Source of the DNA: Actinomycetota bacterium
GTDB lineage: Bacteria; Actinomycetota; Humimicrobiia; Hakubellales; JAMDDV01
Direction of reading: 5' to 3'
Assembly (NCBI GenBank): GCA_023488455.1
Contig: JAMDDV010000016.1
Span: 35,422 to 99,421 of the forward strand
Length of the DNA stretch: 64,000 nt
Positions within the stretch are counted from its first letter, which is position 1; the number at the start of each line of letters is the position of its first letter. Position numbers and translations under genes: made by a program. The notes beneath the pieces were generated by a model. It was not told where the DNA came from, searched no databases, and saw only the letters and a list, made by a program, of their open reading frames with translations. Positions 54,321 through 62,223 of the stretch are shown here, one piece after another.

Positions 54321-55253
54321 ATGCGACTTGCATTTTTTGGCACACCTGATTTTGCGACCTCCTTCCTATATGCTCTGATCACCTCCCATCACGAAGTAGA
54401 GCTTGTGGTCTCATCTCCTGATAAACCAGCAGGCCGAGGGAGAAAACTCCAGTCACCCAATGTCATCATCTTCGCAAAAGAACGAAATTTAAATCTCATT
54501 CAGCCCGAGGACATATCCTCAAAAGAGTTTCTGGATTCCCTAAAAGAAATGGCCCTCGACGCCTGCATCGTCGTCTCCTACGGCAAGATAATAAAAAAAG
54601 AGCTCCTTGTGCTGCCAAAGCACGGCTTCATCAACGTACATCCTTCGTTGCTCCCAAAGTATAGAGGATCAACTCCAATAGAATCTGCAATTATGGCAGG
54701 TGAGAGGAGAAGCGGAGTGACCATAATGAAGATGAACGAGAAGGTGGACGCAGGTGACATCGTTCTTCAACAGGAATTTGATATTGACCCAGATGATAAC
54801 TACGCTGACGTGTTGAATAAAATCATAGATATAGGCCCCAATTTACTACTTCAAGCTCTTAGGATGATCCAGAACGGCACTATGAAATACACACCCCAGG
54901 ATGAAGCTATAGCCACCTACACAAAAAAGATCGAAAAAAATGATCTCCAGATCGACTGGCACCAGAAAGCAGGCATGATCCACAACAAGGTCAGATCGGT
55001 CCATCCTATTAGATCATGCTATACATATCTAAATAAAATCAGGATAGAGATCACAAAAACAAAGCCCACAGACCACCTTTCAACATCACCACCAGGCATT
55101 ATAGTCGGCATAGACAAAGAAGACATCATCGTTGCTACAAGAGACTATAACCTCCGAATTCTTCGTCTCAAACCCGAGAACAAAAAAGAAATGCCCGCCG
55201 CAGCCTTCGCCCGTGGAGTTCGTGACGTTTCGGGATTAGTGCTTGGGCATTAG
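54321..55253 (+). CDS. fmt: Methionyl-tRNA formyltransferase
   Basis: Formylates initiator Met-tRNA. The 310-residue protein has FFGTPDFATSFLYAL at the N terminus, the active site region NVHPSLLPKYRGSTPIESAI (Asn and His), SGVTIMKMNEKVDAGDIV with the catalytic Asp, and a C-terminal OB-like domain. It is the last gene of the plus-strand core block; base composition turns AT-rich right after it. Confidence 0.95.
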   Translation: MRLAFFGTPDFATSFLYALITSHHEVELVVSSPDKPAGRGRKLQSPNVIIFAKERNLNLIQPEDISSKEFLDSLKEMALDACIVVSYGKIIKKELLVLPKHGFINVHPSLLPKYRGSTPIESAIMAGERRSGVTIMKMNEKVDAGDIVLQQEFDIDPDDNYADVLNKIIDIGPNLLLQALRMIQNGTMKYTPQDEAIATYTKKIEKNDLQIDWHQKAGMIHNKVRSVHPIRSCYTYLNKIRIEITKTKPTDHLSTSPPGIIVGIDKEDIIVATRDYNLRILRLKPENKKEMPAAAFARGVRDVSGLVLGH

Positions 55254-55370
55254 TGAGCTCTATCTCATTTTAGTTCATGATGCTAAAATGGTTTTAGTAC
55301 CTTAGTTTTTAAAGCTTTGCTCTAAGATATAAATGTGAAATAGAAATATTGACATTCTGAAAAGGTTAAA

Positions 55371-55691
55371 ATGAATAGAAAAGGCTCGTTATCTGAAACA
55401 AAAAAGTTAGATGATTTAATTACTATCTTGCGAAAAAATATTTTAAATTTAAAAAAAGACTATAGGGTTAAATCAATAGGTATATTTGGCTCCTATGTTC
55501 ACAATGAACAACGAGACAAAAGTGATCTGGATATTCTCGTTGAATTTACGGAGACACCCAGCCTCATTGGTTTTATGAGGGTAGAACACCATTTAAGCGA
55601 TATTCTGGGCATCAAAGTAGACCTTGTGATGAAGGATGCTTTAAAACCATTGATCGGTAAACATATTCTTGAAGAAGTAATTACAATATGA
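55371..55691 (+). CDS. mntA: MntA-like minimal nucleotidyltransferase antitoxin
   Basis: A 106-residue nucleotidyltransferase with the signature IGIFGSYVHNEQRDKSDLDI: GS followed by DLD metal ligands. In MntA/HepT (HEPN/MNT) systems the MntA enzyme neutralises the HEPN RNase by adding AMP to a tyrosine. The stop overlaps the start of the HEPN gene by four bases (ATGA), the standard arrangement. The symbol is by family analogy. Confidence 0.85.
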   Translation: MNRKGSLSETKKLDDLITILRKNILNLKKDYRVKSIGIFGSYVHNEQRDKSDLDILVEFTETPSLIGFMRVEHHLSDILGIKVDLVMKDALKPLIGKHILEEVITI

Positions 55692-56035
55692 AGCACAAAA
55701 GAGAGTATATCGACTATCTTTTGGATATTAGGGATGCAATTGAGAAGGTAGAGAACTTTACTAATGGAATGAATTATGACTTATTTGTAAATGACAATAA
55801 GACAGTCTTTGCGGTTATAAGAGCTCTAGAGATTATCGGTGAAGCATCAAAAAAAATCCCTGATTCAGTAAAAAATAATAATCCATTAATTCCATGGAGA
55901 GAAATCAGTGGTATAAGAGATAAGCTCATTCATGAATACTTTGGAGTAAATATAAAAGTTGTGTGGAAGACCATTGAAGAAGATATTCCAGTGTTAAAGC
56001 CACTGATTGAAGAGATGATAAAGGGCAAGGATTAG
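55688..56035 (+). CDS. hepT: HEPN-domain RNase toxin (HepT-like)
   Basis: A 115-residue helical HEPN protein. The active-site motif reads RDKLIHEYFG, fitting R-x4-H-x-Y: Arg and His form the RNase site and the following Tyr is the known AMPylation target in this family. Helices around ALEIIGEASKKIPDSV and PWREISGIRDKLIHEYF are typical. The length is complete, unlike the second copy at 61.8 kb, so this pair is probably functional. Confidence 0.85.
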   Translation: MKHKREYIDYLLDIRDAIEKVENFTNGMNYDLFVNDNKTVFAVIRALEIIGEASKKIPDSVKNNNPLIPWREISGIRDKLIHEYFGVNIKVVWKTIEEDIPVLKPLIEEMIKGKD

Positions 56036-56384
56036 AACTATCTGACAAATATAGAAGTTTGACAATTAATATTCGACAACATTAACTTATAAGATTACTT
56101 GTTTTACTAATCACGTTTCAAATAGCTTTCTGTTTACAACTAGTTTACGACCTAAAATAAAATAATAAAATTCATTTTCTAGTTTAAATTTTTAGCTTGA
56201 AATGTCTTTAACACTAGTATCCACTCCTTTAACTTTCGCTATACTGACAGCAATTTGAAATATGTTAATTCCATATCCATTTATTATACCCCACATTTAA
56301 TAAATATTGTTGACATTATTTATTTAATGTGATACGTAGTTACTATAATTCTAAGCTTATTTAAAACATTAAGTGGTGGTTGAT
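56036..56384 (+). promoter_or_regulatory. AT-rich intergenic region with candidate promoter for the GHKL pair
   Basis: No gene is supported in these 349 bases; a 34-codon minus-strand reading frame from 56296 lacks a ribosome binding site. TTGACA at 56310-56315 with TACGTA 17 bases on (56333-56338) is a possible promoter. An inverted repeat ACATTA (56313-56318) and TAATGT (56325-56330) overlaps it and could be an operator, perhaps for the ribbon-helix-like protein encoded next. Confidence 0.4.
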
Positions 56385-57437
56385 GTGAAATATGTAATAG
56401 ATATTAATAAGCATAAAACTGAAAAAATTGAAAATTTTATAAAGAAAGGTGATTACGATAGTTTTGCACAATTCATAAATGTAGCGATAGAAAATCAAAT
56501 ATTTATTGAAGAAAGTGAATCTCAAATTATTGATGAAAATCTCAAAGATAAAAAGTTGACAAATATTCTAAACAATAATGATTATTTTAAGGAATTTGAT
56601 ATTAGAAAGGTGTGGAGTCAACCAAAGATGGTTTCAATTCCAGATTCCAAAAATATAGCAGGTATACCTGACGTGATTAATGAGGAAAGGTATTGGTTAT
56701 GGGGTCAAATAAATAAAATCTTTCCTATAAAAATTGGTTTGAGAGTTCTTTTTGTCCTGCTTGATGATGAACAATGGGTTGAATTGGAAATATTTAGAGA
56801 CAAAGCTTCAGTTGTTGCCTCAGAAATAGCTTCTGAAATTAGAAAATATGAAAGCAAAAAGATGAAAAATCGTGAGGAAAAGATATCCGTTGGTTTGCCA
56901 GATGGTAGATCATATAAGAGTATTACCAGATACAAATCTCATTTTTTAGCATATATGATGGGTAATGGGAAATTTGATGGTGCAATGAGTTTCTTAAGGT
57001 TTGTAAATCTTTTAAAAGATGAGAAAGGTAGAGTCATGATTGGGATAACAACCCCTGGTATCAGCTTTGTAAAAATGGAAAATCCAGTTATAGATAATAA
57101 TAATTTTGAGCAGAGTCTTAGCGCAAGCGAAATAGACTTATATTTAGAACATATTAATAAGTATGTTAGAGGAGAGGTTTGTGCAATCAAGTGGTTGTTG
57201 AGTACGTTAAATAGAGGTATTACAGAGCGAGAGCCCTTGAATAATGAAATTAAAAAAGAGTTTGGCACATTATGGAATTCTTCTGACGATGTGATCAATA
57301 CTCAAAGAGCAGGCTTAATGGCAAGAATGTATGAGTTAGGGTTAGTAAGTAAGAAAAAGAAAGGGGTCAAAGTTAATTATTTTGTTAGTGATTTTGGAAA
57401 AATGGTTTTAGAAAAATTGAAGAAAAGAGGTGAATAG
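56385..57437 (+). CDS. Unknown protein, N-terminal ribbon-helix-like and C-terminal winged-helix-like
   Basis: I do not recognise a named family for this 350-residue protein. The first 45 residues (MKYVIDINKHKTEKIENFI, then DYDSFAQFINVAIENQI) resemble a ribbon-helix-helix or dimerisation segment; residues about 310-345 (QRAGLMARMYELGLVSKKKK, then VNYFVSDFGKMVLEKL) resemble a winged helix. The middle has no motif that I can name. GTG 56385 has GGTGG five bases upstream; another in-frame GTG lies at 56373. One base separates its stop from the GHKL ATPase ATG, so the two form one operon and probably one system, with this protein as DNA binder, sensor or regulator (inference). Confidence 0.75.
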   Translation: MKYVIDINKHKTEKIENFIKKGDYDSFAQFINVAIENQIFIEESESQIIDENLKDKKLTNILNNNDYFKEFDIRKVWSQPKMVSIPDSKNIAGIPDVINEERYWLWGQINKIFPIKIGLRVLFVLLDDEQWVELEIFRDKASVVASEIASEIRKYESKKMKNREEKISVGLPDGRSYKSITRYKSHFLAYMMGNGKFDGAMSFLRFVNLLKDEKGRVMIGITTPGISFVKMENPVIDNNNFEQSLSASEIDLYLEHINKYVRGEVCAIKWLLSTLNRGITEREPLNNEIKKEFGTLWNSSDDVINTQRAGLMARMYELGLVSKKKKGVKVNYFVSDFGKMVLEKLKKRGE

Positions 57438-57438
57438 G

Positions 57439-59781
57439 ATGGAAAATAAGAAACTCCTGCTTTTGTTCGTTAAGGCAGAATCAGAAGAAGATGTTTTGAG
57501 GATAATTGAAAGCAATCCTATTTTGAAGCAGGATAAAAATTGGAAACCCTATGGTGGTTTTAGGGGAAATTTCAGTCAGATACATAACCAGCAAGGAAAT
57601 GCAATTCCTGCTTTAGTCGAGAAACCAATAAACTCTATTGATGCTATTCTAATTAAGGAATGTAAATTAAAAGGAATTGATCCAGAGGATAATAAAGCAC
57701 CTAGTTCTATCCAAAAAGCTGTTGAGATGTTTTTTGGGATTAAAGGTGGTGATTTTAGTGAGATTACTGAGAATAATAGAAGAAAGATTGCAAAGAGTGT
57801 ACAGATAATTGCAGAAGGCTCAAGACAAAATCCTAATATTATTATATATGACAATGGAGAAGGACAGCACCCAAATGATTTTGAGAATACATTTGTTTCT
57901 TTAAATAGAGATAACAAGCTGAAGATTAAATTTGTTCAGGGTCAATATAATATGGGTGGCACTGGTGCATTGCCAAATTGCGGCAGGAATAAGTATCAGC
58001 TTATACTGTCTAGAAAACACCCTAGATTACTAAATGGTGAGAAAGATCTCTATGGCTTTACGCTTGTAAGATTACACTTAGTCCATAGTATAGGTGAATA
58101 TAAAACTTCATGGTATGAATTTTGTGTAGATGAAAATGGGGAAGTTTTTAGTTTCCCAGCTGATGAGGATTTAGATTTAGGTCTATTTGAAATAGATTTT
58201 AATTCGGGTACATATATTAAGCTTTTTAATTATGACTTGCCTGATCTTTCTGATATTACTCTCGGGCTGTGGAGAGATTTTAATCGTTATCTATATTTCC
58301 CGGCCTTACCAATATTACTTTTTGAAAAAAGAGACTATAAAGGTCATTCACGGACAAAGTTAATGCTGGGAAATAAGATCAGGATAATGATTGATAGTAG
58401 GGATATGAAAGAAACCACTTTCCCTATGACAATTAATTTTAAGAATATGAAATTTCCAGCTGAGGTTACTATACTTAAAGACTATGTAGATAAAAAAGAA
58501 TTTATTGATACTATGGCAGTAGTTTTTACGATAAATGGCCAAGTACACGATTTCCAAAAAAATAGCTTTATAACTACCAATGCAAAATTACCTTATCTAA
58601 GCGGTTACCTTTTAGTAAATGTTGATTGCACGAATATTCCAACAGATATAAAGAGTGAATTATTTATGGCCTCAAGAGATAGGATGCGGAATAACAACAT
58701 TGCAAGAATGCTTCTGGAAGAGATAGCGAATGAACTAAAAGATAATAATATTTTACGCCAAATTAATGAAAAAAGGAGAGATGAGAAAATTTTTCAAAAT
58801 CCTAAAGACGAAGAGTTCCTTAAGAAAGTAATGAGCAAATTACTCAATAAGAATGAAGAAATAAGTAAAATATTGGGACTTAATGGAAACATTGCCAGTA
58901 ATGTTACAAAAACAATTATTAAGAATATTATCAAAGAAGGAGAAAAATTTAAATCAAAGAGATTTCCAACCTTTATGCAATTCAAAAGAATTGCACCAGG
59001 TAATATAAAGATGATTCCTCAGAACGGTGAAAGTAAATTATTTTTGGAAACTGATGTTGAAGATGAATACCTTATTAGGCCACGCGATAAGGGTGAACTA
59101 AAAATTACTTTCGAGAAACCTCATTTAGGCATAGGTGGGGATGGCGATATTATTGGTTCAGATGAGGAGATTTTCGATGTGAATATAGTGGGTCCTAATC
59201 AAGGGCATATAAAGCTTAGAGTTAAAACGAAAGAAGAATTACCTATTGGGGCAATCGTAAAAATGAGTGTTGAATTATCATCGCCAGACGGTCCTTTAGT
59301 TTTAACAGCATTTATTAAAATTGCTGATCCTGTATCACCAGCACAAGAGAAAGAGGTCGAGACGCCTAAGACCTATTCGTTACCTAAAACAATTTTGGTT
59401 TATAAAGAAAGGAAGCAGGGTATTGAGAGTGCTACTTGGGATGATTCAGATTATAATTGGACAGGTGAGGATATTTGTAAAATTTTTCCCTCTAGTAATG
59501 ATAGATTTTTTGTAGATGCAGTTGCTATAAATATGGATGCCGATTCTGTACACAATTATGTTCGAAGTAAAAAATTAACAGATAAAAACATAGAGCATCT
59601 AAAAAGACTTTTTCAAGTATCAATTTACTTAATCTCTCTAATTCTTTATTTTCAAGTTTCCCATCGAGATGAAATTGAAGATAAAGAAGAAATATTATCA
59701 TTTTTAATGAAGGGAATTGGGAAAATAATAATCCCAGTAATTGTAAATGAGGAATTGATTAGAGAGATAGAAAATGAATAA
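57439..59781 (+). CDS. Large GHKL (Hsp90/MutL/MORC-fold) ATPase of unknown function
   Basis: A 780-residue protein with a Bergerat-fold ATPase near the N terminus. N box: ALVEKPINSIDA with Glu61, Asn65 and Asp68. G1: IIIYDNGEGQ with Asp138, Gly140 and Gly142. G2-like glycine loop: GQYNMGGTGALPNCG at 168-182. The next about 270 residues may be the transducer (S5-like) domain with a conserved-looking SRDRMRNN. Residues about 560-650 look beta-rich (Ig-like), and the C terminus ends in a hydrophobic helix then acidic residues. Prokaryotic GHKL ATPases of MORC type have been linked to restriction and defence loci. Partner gene is directly upstream. Function is not established. Confidence 0.8.
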   Translation: MENKKLLLLFVKAESEEDVLRIIESNPILKQDKNWKPYGGFRGNFSQIHNQQGNAIPALVEKPINSIDAILIKECKLKGIDPEDNKAPSSIQKAVEMFFGIKGGDFSEITENNRRKIAKSVQIIAEGSRQNPNIIIYDNGEGQHPNDFENTFVSLNRDNKLKIKFVQGQYNMGGTGALPNCGRNKYQLILSRKHPRLLNGEKDLYGFTLVRLHLVHSIGEYKTSWYEFCVDENGEVFSFPADEDLDLGLFEIDFNSGTYIKLFNYDLPDLSDITLGLWRDFNRYLYFPALPILLFEKRDYKGHSRTKLMLGNKIRIMIDSRDMKETTFPMTINFKNMKFPAEVTILKDYVDKKEFIDTMAVVFTINGQVHDFQKNSFITTNAKLPYLSGYLLVNVDCTNIPTDIKSELFMASRDRMRNNNIARMLLEEIANELKDNNILRQINEKRRDEKIFQNPKDEEFLKKVMSKLLNKNEEISKILGLNGNIASNVTKTIIKNIIKEGEKFKSKRFPTFMQFKRIAPGNIKMIPQNGESKLFLETDVEDEYLIRPRDKGELKITFEKPHLGIGGDGDIIGSDEEIFDVNIVGPNQGHIKLRVKTKEELPIGAIVKMSVELSSPDGPLVLTAFIKIADPVSPAQEKEVETPKTYSLPKTILVYKERKQGIESATWDDSDYNWTGEDICKIFPSSNDRFFVDAVAINMDADSVHNYVRSKKLTDKNIEHLKRLFQVSIYLISLILYFQVSHRDEIEDKEEILSFLMKGIGKIIIPVIVNEELIREIENE

Positions 59782-60132
59782 ATATGGTCGAAAATACATT
59801 TGAGGAAAACAGGTATTTTATAGTTTTGATTGGCGTTAATTATTTTTCCCGTTCTCAAATTTCAGATGATTAGCTACGTTGCGTATTCCGTGAGTTTTCC
59901 ACCGATTCTGCTCTATTCCATCTACTCTTAGATTAAAGCCAATTTAGATGTTGTTTTGACAGAGATACGTTTGATATCAAGGTGAAATAAATAATCAAAC
60001 AGATGCAGAAATTGAAGAATAAATGGAAGAATAATCGAGTAATTTTTTACAGTTGAACAAAGAGAGTGTATAATAGTTGTTTATTGATATAAATACATAA
60101 AAGTATAATTATGATGATTTAACAGTAAATGT
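59782..60132. other. Gene-poor interval with a possible coding remnant
   Basis: No intact gene. On the minus strand an open stretch of 35 codons runs from 59943 down to a stop at 59836 and contains VDGIEQNRWKTHGIRNVANH, which looks like real protein, perhaps the tail of a transposase or other lost gene; I cannot name it. The right part is AT-rich and holds the promoter of the NYN gene. Confidence 0.3.
60046..60074 (+). promoter_or_regulatory. Promoter upstream of the NYN gene
   Basis: TTTACA at 60046-60051 and TATAAT at 60069-60074 with a 17-base spacer. The start of transcription would be near 60081, about 50 bases before the ATG at 60133. Confidence 0.6.
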
Positions 60133-60630
60133 ATGCCCAAAACAACATAGAAAATCTATGCATTCATTGACAGCCAGAATATGAACTTGTCTACTCAGGA
60201 TTGTGGCTGGAAACTAGATTTTGGTAGATTTTACGTTTATCTTAAGGATAAGTATAAGGTCTCTAAAACGTTCCTTTTTATTGGTTATGTTGCGGATAAT
60301 GAGGCTCTGTATACTTTTCTACGAAAGGCTGGGTATATTGTTGTTTTTAAACCAACCTTAGAATACAGAAAAAGGGGCAAGCTATATACTAAAGGAAATG
60401 TTGACGCAGAATTGGTTTTGCATGCCATGATTGAATATTCTAATTATGATAAGGCTATTATTATTTCAGGTGATGGAGATTTCCATTGCTTAGTTGAATA
60501 CCTTGAGAAGCAGGGCAAACTTTTACATATAATGATTCCGAACTCAGGGAAGTATTCTGCCCTTTTGCGTAAATATCGGAGATATTTTGTATATCTAGAT
60601 AAACTTGGAAAAAAGTTAGGCAGAAAATGA
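60133..60630 (+). pseudogene. NYN-domain (LabA-like PIN-fold) protein with an early in-frame stop
   Basis: The coding sequence matches NYN-domain ribonuclease-like proteins over its whole length: YAFIDSQNMNLS with the first catalytic Asp, GNVDAELVLHAMI, IIISGDGDFHCLVEYL with the later acidic residues, and a C-terminal LLRKYRRYFVYLDKLGKKL. However the natural ATG (60133) is followed after five codons by TAG (60148-60150). The next ATG (60181) comes after the first catalytic Asp (60169-60171), so a protein from there would lack it. Either the gene is inactivated by a point mutation, the stop is read through, or initiation occurs at a rare codon. The rest is intact, so any loss is recent. Confidence 0.75.
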
Positions 60631-60634
60631 AAAA

Positions 60635-60677
60635 GAGAGAGATTAACCTTCGGACGAAACCTTAGGTGCGCTCTCTC
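60635..60677 (+). repeat. Inverted repeat just downstream of the NYN gene
   Basis: GAGAGAG (60635-60641) pairs with CTCTCTC (60671-60677); between them lies an inner near-palindrome ACCTTAGGT (60659-60667) and ACGAAACC. No T run follows, so it is not a standard terminator. It begins within eight bases of the NYN stop codon and may be an RNA element belonging to that gene. Confidence 0.45.
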
Positions 60678-60728
60678 ATCGTGATGTTAATATTGTAATA
60701 AATTAAAACGAGAAGTCAAGCGATTGCT

Positions 60729-61141
60729 CTATAACACTACTTTTCTTACCCCGAGCATATCTGCGAGCTTAATCAGGTGGTTCTTGTAATCCCCAAGCAC
60801 AACCATGGCGTGGTGTCTGAAGCTGCTCTGGACTGTGGCTTTCAGAAATTCAAGAACAGGAATATCGGGTTTGAAGAACACCTGAGGAGAGTGGATGTGA
60901 AATGGCTCTCCACCTAAGGACTGTGGCCACTGCCAATCAGCATCTTCTGGCCCTCTGCATCATCTATTATTCCGCAGATCGTTGCTCTACCTGGCCGCAT
61001 GGTGAATTCAAATGCAAGTGCCTCCTTGCACCCCCATGTCTTAGGACAGTTTGTGAGGATGACATTGTCCAGGCTCTCTGCGAGGTTGGGATCTCCATCC
61101 CTGTGGTGGGCGAAGCAAATGTGATTTCTGTTCATACCTAA
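60729..61141 (-). pseudogene. L-fucose/L-arabinose isomerase-like protein, truncated and frameshifted
   Basis: On the minus strand from 61141 down, GMNRNHICFAHHRDGDPNLA and LTNCPKTWGCKEALAFEF lead to KMLIGSGHSP and a stop at about 60914; in another frame the same protein continues as GGEPFHIHSPQVFFKPDIPV and SFRHHAMVVLGDYKNHLIKL, ending at TAG (60731-60729). Together they form the C-terminal part of an L-fucose/arabinose isomerase-family protein with one frameshift. The N-terminal two thirds are absent. The family assignment is from memory of the C-terminal pattern. Confidence 0.65.
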
Positions 61142-61443
61142 AGCCAGACCTATTAATCATTAATGACTTTGGAATAATAGACCAGAGTGAAAAATGGGAT
61201 AAAATGTTAACTAAGAATTAGGGGCTGGTACAATGCTGTTGAGGAAGTGGTACATTGATAGTGGAAAATGACAAAAAAATAATCTGGATTATAAAATTAT
61301 TAAGCTTTTGATATAGTGGTAATGTGACTAAGAAGGTAATTGAGAATATATCCTATTATGCAAATAAAGAAGGTATAGCAATTTGAGAGAAAATGAAGTA
61401 AAAAATGTGTAAAGAGGTTTAAGCTTTTAATCTGGTGGCGAAA
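61142..61443. other. Gene-poor interval with a 20-bp direct repeat
   Basis: No gene is supported. Two copies of a 20-base sequence starting TTAAGCTTTT and ending GTGG lie at 61300-61319 and 61419-61438 (17 of 20 identical). The second provides the GGTGG ribosome binding site of the MntA-like gene; the first is followed by a 20-codon GTG frame (61324-61386) that may be the remains of an earlier gene start. Confidence 0.4.
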
Positions 61444-61779
61444 ATGAATGAAAATAAACTTACAGAGTATGAGGTAATTAAGAAATTAAGAGAAAATAGA
61501 GACAATCTAAAAAAATTTGGTGTAAAACGGGTTGGTTTATTCGGTTCCTTTGTTAGGGGCAATCAAAGAAAAGAAAGTGATATAGATTTAGTTGTAGAGT
61601 TTGACTTGTCTCTTTTCGGAAAGGATTTCGAAGGGCTTTTTGATGCATTTATGGATTTGTCTACCTACCTCGAAGATTTATTCAAAAAAAAGGTTGATAT
61701 CTTAACTCCTGAAAGCATAGATACTATAAGGGTTAAAGAAGTTGCTGAAGAAATTAAAAGGAGTTTAGTTTATGTATAA
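61444..61779 (+). CDS. Second MntA-like nucleotidyltransferase
   Basis: A 111-residue nucleotidyltransferase with VGLFGSFVRGNQRKESDIDL, having GS and the DID metal ligands. It is diverged from the copy at 55.4 kb but of the same family. ATG 61444 follows GGTGG by five bases; a GTG at 61435 is in frame. Its end overlaps a shortened HepT gene by eight bases. Its target toxin seems to be inactivated, so it may be a leftover antitoxin. Confidence 0.8.
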   Translation: MNENKLTEYEVIKKLRENRDNLKKFGVKRVGLFGSFVRGNQRKESDIDLVVEFDLSLFGKDFEGLFDAFMDLSTYLEDLFKKKVDILTPESIDTIRVKEVAEEIKRSLVYV

Positions 61780-61948
61780 GAGAGGGGATAGGGAATTTCT
61801 CTGTGATATTGAATGGAAAGATATAAGTGGAATGAGGGATAAAATTATCCATTTCTATTTTGGTGTTAAATGGAGCATTGTCTGGTCTGTAGTTAAGGAT
61901 AAACTTCCCAAATTGGAAGAAATAGTTAAAGAGATATTAAGTAAGTAA
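61772..61948 (+). pseudogene. HEPN (HepT-like) toxin, internally deleted
   Basis: A 58-codon frame from ATG 61772 to TAA 61948. Eleven N-terminal residues (MYKRGDREFLC) are joined directly to the last third of a HepT protein: EWKDISGMRDKIIHFYFG, containing the R-x4-H-x-Y motif, then the C-terminal helix. Compared with the 115-residue HepT at 55.7 kb about 55 residues of the central helices are gone, with frame kept. The HEPN four-helix bundle cannot form, so it is probably inactive although the catalytic motif survives. Confidence 0.7.
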
Positions 61949-62118
61949 AAAGATTTATGAGTAAGTCATAATTAATGACCAGAGTTTTTCTGCAAAAAAT
62001 TTAGATGATATAGTTCTAAGCAATCTTTCTTATAGCTAGAATTCTTTTGATTTTAAAAACCTCTCAAGAAATAAAAATCTCTGGGATTTTCAGCAGAAAG
62101 TCATTGAGAATGCTTTAG

Positions 62119-62223
62119 AAATTATCTAAGAAGACACTATACCGTGATTTGCAAGAAATGGTAAATAAGGTAGTCTTCAAAGAGTTCATTAAGAAGAAGG
62201 GGAGAAAATACGAATCGAAATGA
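62119..62223 (+). pseudogene. Winged-helix remnant, possibly the C terminus of a Fic-type protein
   Basis: After a TAG at 62116-62118 the frame reads KLSKKTLYRDLQEMVNKVVF then KKKGRKYESK and stops at 62223. This is the pattern of the C-terminal winged helix of many Fic proteins or DeoR/HTH_11 regulators (KTxYRDLxxLV...GRxxxY). Nothing upstream continues it; 61949-62118 holds only scattered frames. The stop overlaps the start of the TIM-barrel gene. Identity is tentative. Confidence 0.4.

Noticed and set aside
55254..55370. Terminator after fmt
   Set aside because: Only weak self-complementarity (GAGCTC region) and no T run; I cannot support a terminator although one would be expected.
61324..61386. 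A 20-codon GTG reading frame with a GTGG site upstream
   Set aside because: Too short, without homology that I recognise; more likely debris of a duplicated gene start.
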